A stretch of 6,291 nt of DNA, from assembly GCA_019347795.1 (NCBI GenBank), contig JAHWKS010000363.1, forward strand, positions 1 through 6,291. Direction: 5' to 3'. Source of the stretch: Planctomycetota bacterium. GTDB taxonomy: Bacteria; Planctomycetota; Planctomycetia; Pirellulales; Pirellulaceae. Shown in pieces: positions 6,282 through 6,291 of the stretch. Every line of letters begins with the position of its first letter. Position 1 is the first letter of the stretch. The position numbers were made by a program, and so were the translations under genes. The notes beneath the pieces were generated by a model, which had not been told where the DNA came from, ran no database searches, and saw only the letters and a program-made list of their open reading frames with translations.

Positions 6282-6291
6282 GGACGCCTGA

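Overview
The window is GC-rich and gene-dense. It looks like chromosomal DNA of a planctomycete, most likely a Pirellulales-type bacterium. The reasons are the style of the secretin-like sequence in the M56 protein, the FecR/HEAT-like protein family at the left end, weak Shine-Dalgarno use and the high G+C third positions. This placement is inference from family resemblance, since no rRNA or other marker gene is present.

Layout from left to right. (1) Bases 2-904, plus strand: the C-terminal part of an unnamed protein with a beta-rich, FecR-like N-terminal section and a helical HEAT-like C-terminus; the gene probably begins before the window. (2) Bases 913-2136, minus strand: a secreted M14 zinc carboxypeptidase-like protein of the cytosolic-carboxypeptidase (CCP/AGBL) type, converging on gene 1 with only 8 bases between the stops. 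(3) Bases 2137-2307: a divergent intergenic region with a plausible sigma70-type promoter for ribF and a weaker one for the peptidase. (4) Bases 2308-3240, plus strand: complete ribF, the bifunctional riboflavin kinase/FAD synthetase, with a TTG start. (5) Bases 3241-3321: a convergent spacer with possible stem-loops. (6) Bases 3322-5874 and 5871-6281, minus strand: a two-gene operon of a BlaI/MecI-type repressor followed, with an ATGA overlap, by an 850-residue M56 (BlaR1-like) membrane metallopeptidase.

The operon is the most interesting part. In classical bla/mec systems, BlaR1 carries a penicillin-binding sensor domain outside the cytoplasmic membrane; on signal, its cytosolic zinc protease domain leads to loss of BlaI and derepression. 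Here the protease half is intact (four membrane segments, HELAH motif), but no penicillin-binding domain follows. The roughly 500-residue extracytoplasmic part is instead a coiled-coil/TPR-like stretch followed by a secretin-like module (N-domain-like segment plus type II/III secretion C-terminal motif). The pair therefore looks like a BlaI-BlaR1 switch with a different, envelope-related input. RibF and the carboxypeptidase appear to be unrelated stand-alone genes. No tRNA, rRNA, CRISPR array, insertion sequence or phage feature was seen.
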